Source: Pantoea endophytica (GTDB taxonomy: Bacteria; Pseudomonadota; Gammaproteobacteria; Enterobacterales; Enterobacteriaceae). From it: DNA of 64,000 nt. The translations under genes were made by a program, and so were the position numbers. The notes under the pieces are model-generated. The model searched no databases, was not told where the DNA came from, and worked only from the letters and a program-made list of their open reading frames with translations. The DNA lies in assembly GCF_002858935.1 (NCBI RefSeq), contig NZ_PJRT01000002.1:62001-126000 (forward strand), given 5' to 3'. Shown one piece after another: positions 61,246-64,000 of this stretch; the stretch's first letter is position 1; every line of letters starts with the position of its first letter.

Positions 61246-62254
61246 TTTTTTCCTTCATTGCCAGCCGGTAAACCTGCACCGCTTTGTTGTGGCTGGCCAG
61301 ATTGGTGGTAAAGGTGTGTCCACCTTTGCCATCCGCGACAAAATAGAGGTAATTGGTTTTTTCCGGATGCGCAGCCGCTTCCAGTGAAGCACGGCCCGGC
61401 ATCGCGATCGGCCCCGGCGGTAAACCGCTAATGGTGTAAGTGTTATAGTCGGTCGGCGTTTCCAGATTTTTACGCGTTAGCGTGCCGGTGTAGCTGTCGC
61501 CCATGCCGTAAATCACCGTGGGATCGGTCTGCAGCTTCATTCCAGTCCGCAGTCGATTGATGAACACCGACGCCACGCGCGCGCGCTCTTCGCTCACGCC
61601 GGTCTCTTTCTCAATGATCGACGCCATGGTGACCATGTCCTGCGCTTTCTTATAAGGCAGATTTTCCATGCGTCCCTGCCAAATCTCATCAACCAATTTG
61701 TTCATGCGCGCGTGGGCACGCTCCAGCAGCGCCACATCGCTGGTATTGGCGGTATAGAGATAGGTATCCGGATAGAAACTGCCTTCCAGCTGGCTAACAT
61801 CAAGCTTAAGCGCGGCGGCAACGGTGGCAAATTGATCGTCGCTCAGCGTGTGTTTCAGGTATGGCGCTTTGCGTAGCTCGGCTAACCACTCGGTAAGACG
61901 CGAACCTTCAATAAAACGCACCGGGAACTGCGCTTCTTTACCGCTGGCCAACAGTTGCAGTAGCTGGCGCACCGTCATGCCGGTTTCCAGGCGATAGGTA
62001 CCGGCTTTGAAACGTGCCAGTTCCGGTTCCAGTTTCAGCAGCGGCCCAAACCAGATACTTTGCGGAATGATCTTCTGACTTTCCAGTTGCGCTTCCAGTA
62101 CCACGCGACCGCTGCCAGCGGGCAAGGTGTAAATGGTTTCTTGCTGCAGTGTTAAGGGCGTATCAGCTAAACGTTCAATCTGCCAATAGCCAAAAGCGGC
62201 GGTGAGTCCTGCGACAATTACAACGCCTGCGAGAATTTTTTTCATTCGAGTCAT
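61235..62254 (-). CDS. mltG: Endolytic murein transglycosylase MltG
   Basis: Inner-membrane enzyme that cleaves nascent glycan strands and limits their length. The ATG at 62254, behind GGAAG and overlapping the pabC stop as ATGA, gives 340 residues as in E. coli. One N-terminal helix ([20 protein letters not shown]) precedes the YceG domain. Catalytic Glu is in [15 protein letters not shown] near 217, followed by [12 protein letters not shown] and [14 protein letters not shown]. Confidence 0.96.
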   Translation of the reverse strand: MTRMKKILAGVVIVAGLTAAFGYWQIERLADTPLTLQQETIYTLPAGSGRVVLEAQLESQKIIPQSIWFGPLLKLEPELARFKAGTYRLETGMTVRQLLQLLASGKEAQFPVRFIEGSRLTEWLAELRKAPYLKHTLSDDQFATVAAALKLDVSQLEGSFYPDTYLYTANTSDVALLERAHARMNKLVDEIWQGRMENLPYKKAQDMVTMASIIEKETGVSEERARVASVFINRLRTGMKLQTDPTVIYGMGDSYTGTLTRKNLETPTDYNTYTISGLPPGPIAMPGRASLEAAAHPEKTNYLYFVADGKGGHTFTTNLASHNKAVQVYRLAMKEKNEK

Positions 62255-63063
62255 GATACTTCCATCGTCGGGCAACTGGCGCGCAGTTGCTGATACAGCG
62301 AGCGTGCGGTAAATGAAACGTCGTCAATTTGTCGCACGGGTAAAACGGGCATCAGGGCGTTACATATCACCACTTCATCGGCGTTCAATACGTCGTCCCT
62401 GCTGCCATCAATCAGCTGACAAGTCTGGCCATTTGCGGCCATCTGCGCCATCAGATAACGACGCATAATGCCATCCACGCCAGCCTGCTCAAGCTGCGGC
62501 GTAAAAACATTATTGCCCTTACGCCAGAACAAATTGGCCGCACAGCATTCCACCACCGTCCCGCCAGTGTCAAGCACCAGCGCCTCGTCACCGCCCGTCT
62601 GGTCAAGATGCTGGCGAATCAGCACTTGCTCAAGGCGATTTAGGTGTTTTACGCCGGCCAGCAACGGATTGCGCGCCAGACGTATTGGGCTGGTGTGGAG
62701 CACAGCGCCCTGCTGTTGCAGCGTGGCGTAATGCTGCGGCCACGGCGAGAGCGAAAGAATGCGCGTAGGTGAGTGGCAGCCTGCGCGGCTGTAACCGCGT
62801 CCGCCTGCGCCCGGCGTCACGATCACCTTCAGCACCGACTGTTTTTGTCCCGCAGCGGCATTATGCATTTCTGTAGCGAGCTGAACTAAATCCGGCGCAT
62901 CCATCATTAGCCTTGCACAGCCCTCTTTGAGCCGCTGCAGATGCGCATCCAGCATCACAACATGGCCGTTAATCACCGCGGCGGTGGTAAAGCAGCCATC
63001 ACCAAATTGCACTGCGCGATCGCGTGCTGAAAGCTCGGTTTGCGGTATGCCGTTTATCCACAT
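62251..63063 (-). CDS. pabC: Aminodeoxychorismate lyase
   Basis: PLP enzyme that releases pyruvate to make p-aminobenzoate for folate. The ATG at 63063 gives 270 residues starting [23 protein letters not shown] (shown in part), as in E. coli PabC (269). The PLP Lys lies in [14 protein letters not shown]. First gene of the operon that continues to ycfH; separated from fabF by a terminator. Confidence 0.95.
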   Translation of the reverse strand: MWINGIPQTELSARDRAVQFGDGCFTTAAVINGHVVMLDAHLQRLKEGCARLMMDAPDLVQLATEMHNAAAGQKQSVLKVIVTPGAGGRGYSRAGCHSPTRILSLSPWPQHYATLQQQGAVLHTSPIRLARNPLLAGVKHLNRLEQVLIRQHLDQTGGDEALVLDTGGTVVECCAANLFWRKGNNVFTPQLEQAGVDGIMRRYLMAQMAANGQTCQLIDGSRDDVLNADEVVICNALMPVLPVRQIDDVSFTARSLYQQLRASCPTMEVS

Positions 63064-63092
63064 GCTGGCCGCCTTGATTAGCCCGGTAGAAA

Positions 63093-63120
63093 ATATAAAA
63101 AAGGCCCGCATTGCGGGCCT
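63093..63120 (-). terminator. Terminator after fabF
   Basis: Read on the minus strand, AGGCCCGCA pairs with TGCGGGCCT, followed by TTTTTATATTTT. It sits between fabF and pabC. Confidence 0.92.
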
Positions 63121-63139
63121 CTGTATGGCTGAGGAGCGA

Positions 63140-64000
63140 TTAAACCTTGCGGAAGATCAGCGAGCCGTTAGTGCCGCCAAATCCGAAGGAGTTACACAAG
63201 GTGTACTCCAGTCCGCTGACCTGGCGCGCCGTATGCGGCACGAAGTCCAGATCGCAACCTTCGTCAGGATTGTCGAGGTTGATGGTCGGTGGAATCGCCT
63301 GGTCGCGCAGCGCCAGAATCGAATAAATCGCTTCTACTGCACCCGCCGCACCCAACAGGTGGCCAGTCATCGACTTGGTAGAGCTGACCATCACACTGTG
63401 AGCTGCCGCACCAAACACCGATTTCACCGCCTGCGCTTCCGCTTTGTCACCGGCTGGCGTCGAGGTGCCATGCGCGTTGACATAACCGATCTGCTCAGCG
63501 TTCAGCTGTGCGTCACGTAGCGCGTTAACCATCGCCGCGGCTGCACCTGAACCGTCTTCCGGAGGTGACGTCATGTGGTAAGCATCGCTGCTCATGCCGA
63601 AACCAATGATCTCAGCATAAATCTTCGCACCACGTTTCTTAGCGTGTTCGTACTCTTCAAGTACGACAATGCCAGCACCGTCACCCAACACGAAACCGTC
63701 ACGATCTTTATCCCACGGACGGCTTGCCGCCTGAGGATTGTCATTACGCGTGGAGAGCGCACGAGCAGCACCAAAACCACCGACACCAAGTGGCGTACTG
63801 GCTTTCTCCGCACCACCGGCCAACATCACATCAGCATCGTTATACGCAATGATACGCGCTGCATGACCAATGTTGTGCACACCAGACGTACAGGCAGTTG
63901 CGATAGAGATGCTTGGACCTTTCAGGCCGTACATGATGGTGAGATGACCAGCAACCATGTTGACGATGGTTGAAGGCACGAAGAATGGGCTGATTTTGCG
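63140..64000 (-). CDS. fabF: 3-oxoacyl-ACP synthase II (partial, N-terminus off the right edge)
   Basis: Condensing enzyme (KAS II) of fatty acid elongation, responsible for temperature control of unsaturated chains. The frame is open to the window edge (287 codons of about 413). It starts within [18 protein letters not shown]. The active-site Cys lies in [13 protein letters not shown], and the catalytic His residues in [11 protein letters not shown] and [15 protein letters not shown]. It ends with [16 protein letters not shown]. The gene context (pabC downstream) matches E. coli fabF. Confidence 0.97.
   Translation of the reverse strand, partial: RKISPFFVPSTIVNMVAGHLTIMYGLKGPSISIATACTSGVHNIGHAARIIAYNDADVMLAGGAEKASTPLGVGGFGAARALSTRNDNPQAASRPWDKDRDGFVLGDGAGIVVLEEYEHAKKRGAKIYAEIIGFGMSSDAYHMTSPPEDGSGAAAAMVNALRDAQLNAEQIGYVNAHGTSTPAGDKAEAQAVKSVFGAAAHSVMVSSTKSMTGHLLGAAGAVEAIYSILALRDQAIPPTINLDNPDEGCDLDFVPHTARQVSGLEYTLCNSFGFGGTNGSLIFRKV

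Overview
The window is a chromosomal segment of a plant-associated enterobacterium, most likely Erwiniaceae and Pantoea-like. Long blocks keep the Escherichia coli order (fabF-pabC-mltG-tmk-holB-ycfH-ptsG; hinT-ycfL-lpoB-thiK-nagZ-ycfP-ndh-ycfJ; mfd; lolCDE; cobB; potABCD; pepT; roxA; phoQP; purB-hflD-mnmA; nudJ; rluE; icd). They are interrupted by accessory genes: a pectin-fragment uptake pair, a sugar ABC/kinase/transketolase cluster, an O-antigen glucosylation cassette and a siderophore receptor. No rRNA, tRNA, CRISPR array, transposase or integrase was seen. Both edges cut genes: ghrA on the left (C-terminus missing) and fabF on the right (N-terminus missing).

Positions 1-6.2 kb hold ghrA, periplasmic trehalase treA, a TonB-dependent siderophore receptor behind a Fur-box-like site, ymgE, and the flagellar brake ycgR behind a near-perfect sigma-28 promoter. 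Positions 6.3-15.0 kb form a divergently controlled sugar system. SorC-type regulator is read rightward; SBP, DUF2291 lipoprotein, ABC ATPase, permease, split transketolase (N and C subunits) and FGGY kinase are read leftward. An AT-rich palindrome in front of the binding protein recurs in front of the transketolase genes, suggesting one regulator acts at two points. No sugar isomerase is present, so the substrate may be a ketose.

Positions 15.0-24.6 kb hold mltE, ldcA, an unusual metallo-beta-lactamase-fold protein, several small unassigned secreted or membrane proteins, a YbdG-type mechanosensitive channel, and the AT-rich gtrA-gtrB-gtrC-like cassette ending beside the 3' end of icd. Positions 24.6-53.8 kb are core genes for central metabolism, tRNA/rRNA modification, PhoPQ signalling, polyamine uptake, lipoprotein sorting, transcription-coupled repair, respiration and cell-wall recycling. 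nagK is missing between lolE and cobB. Positions 53.8-57 kb carry an rhiT-rhiN-like pair under candidate KdgR and CRP sites, which fits life on plant cell walls. Positions 57-64 kb are ptsG, ycfH, holB, tmk, mltG, pabC and fabF.

At least four copies of one REP-like palindrome (arm core GTAGCGGCGCRATTTAT) lie at gene 3' ends, together with three other palindromic intergenic elements of different sequence.
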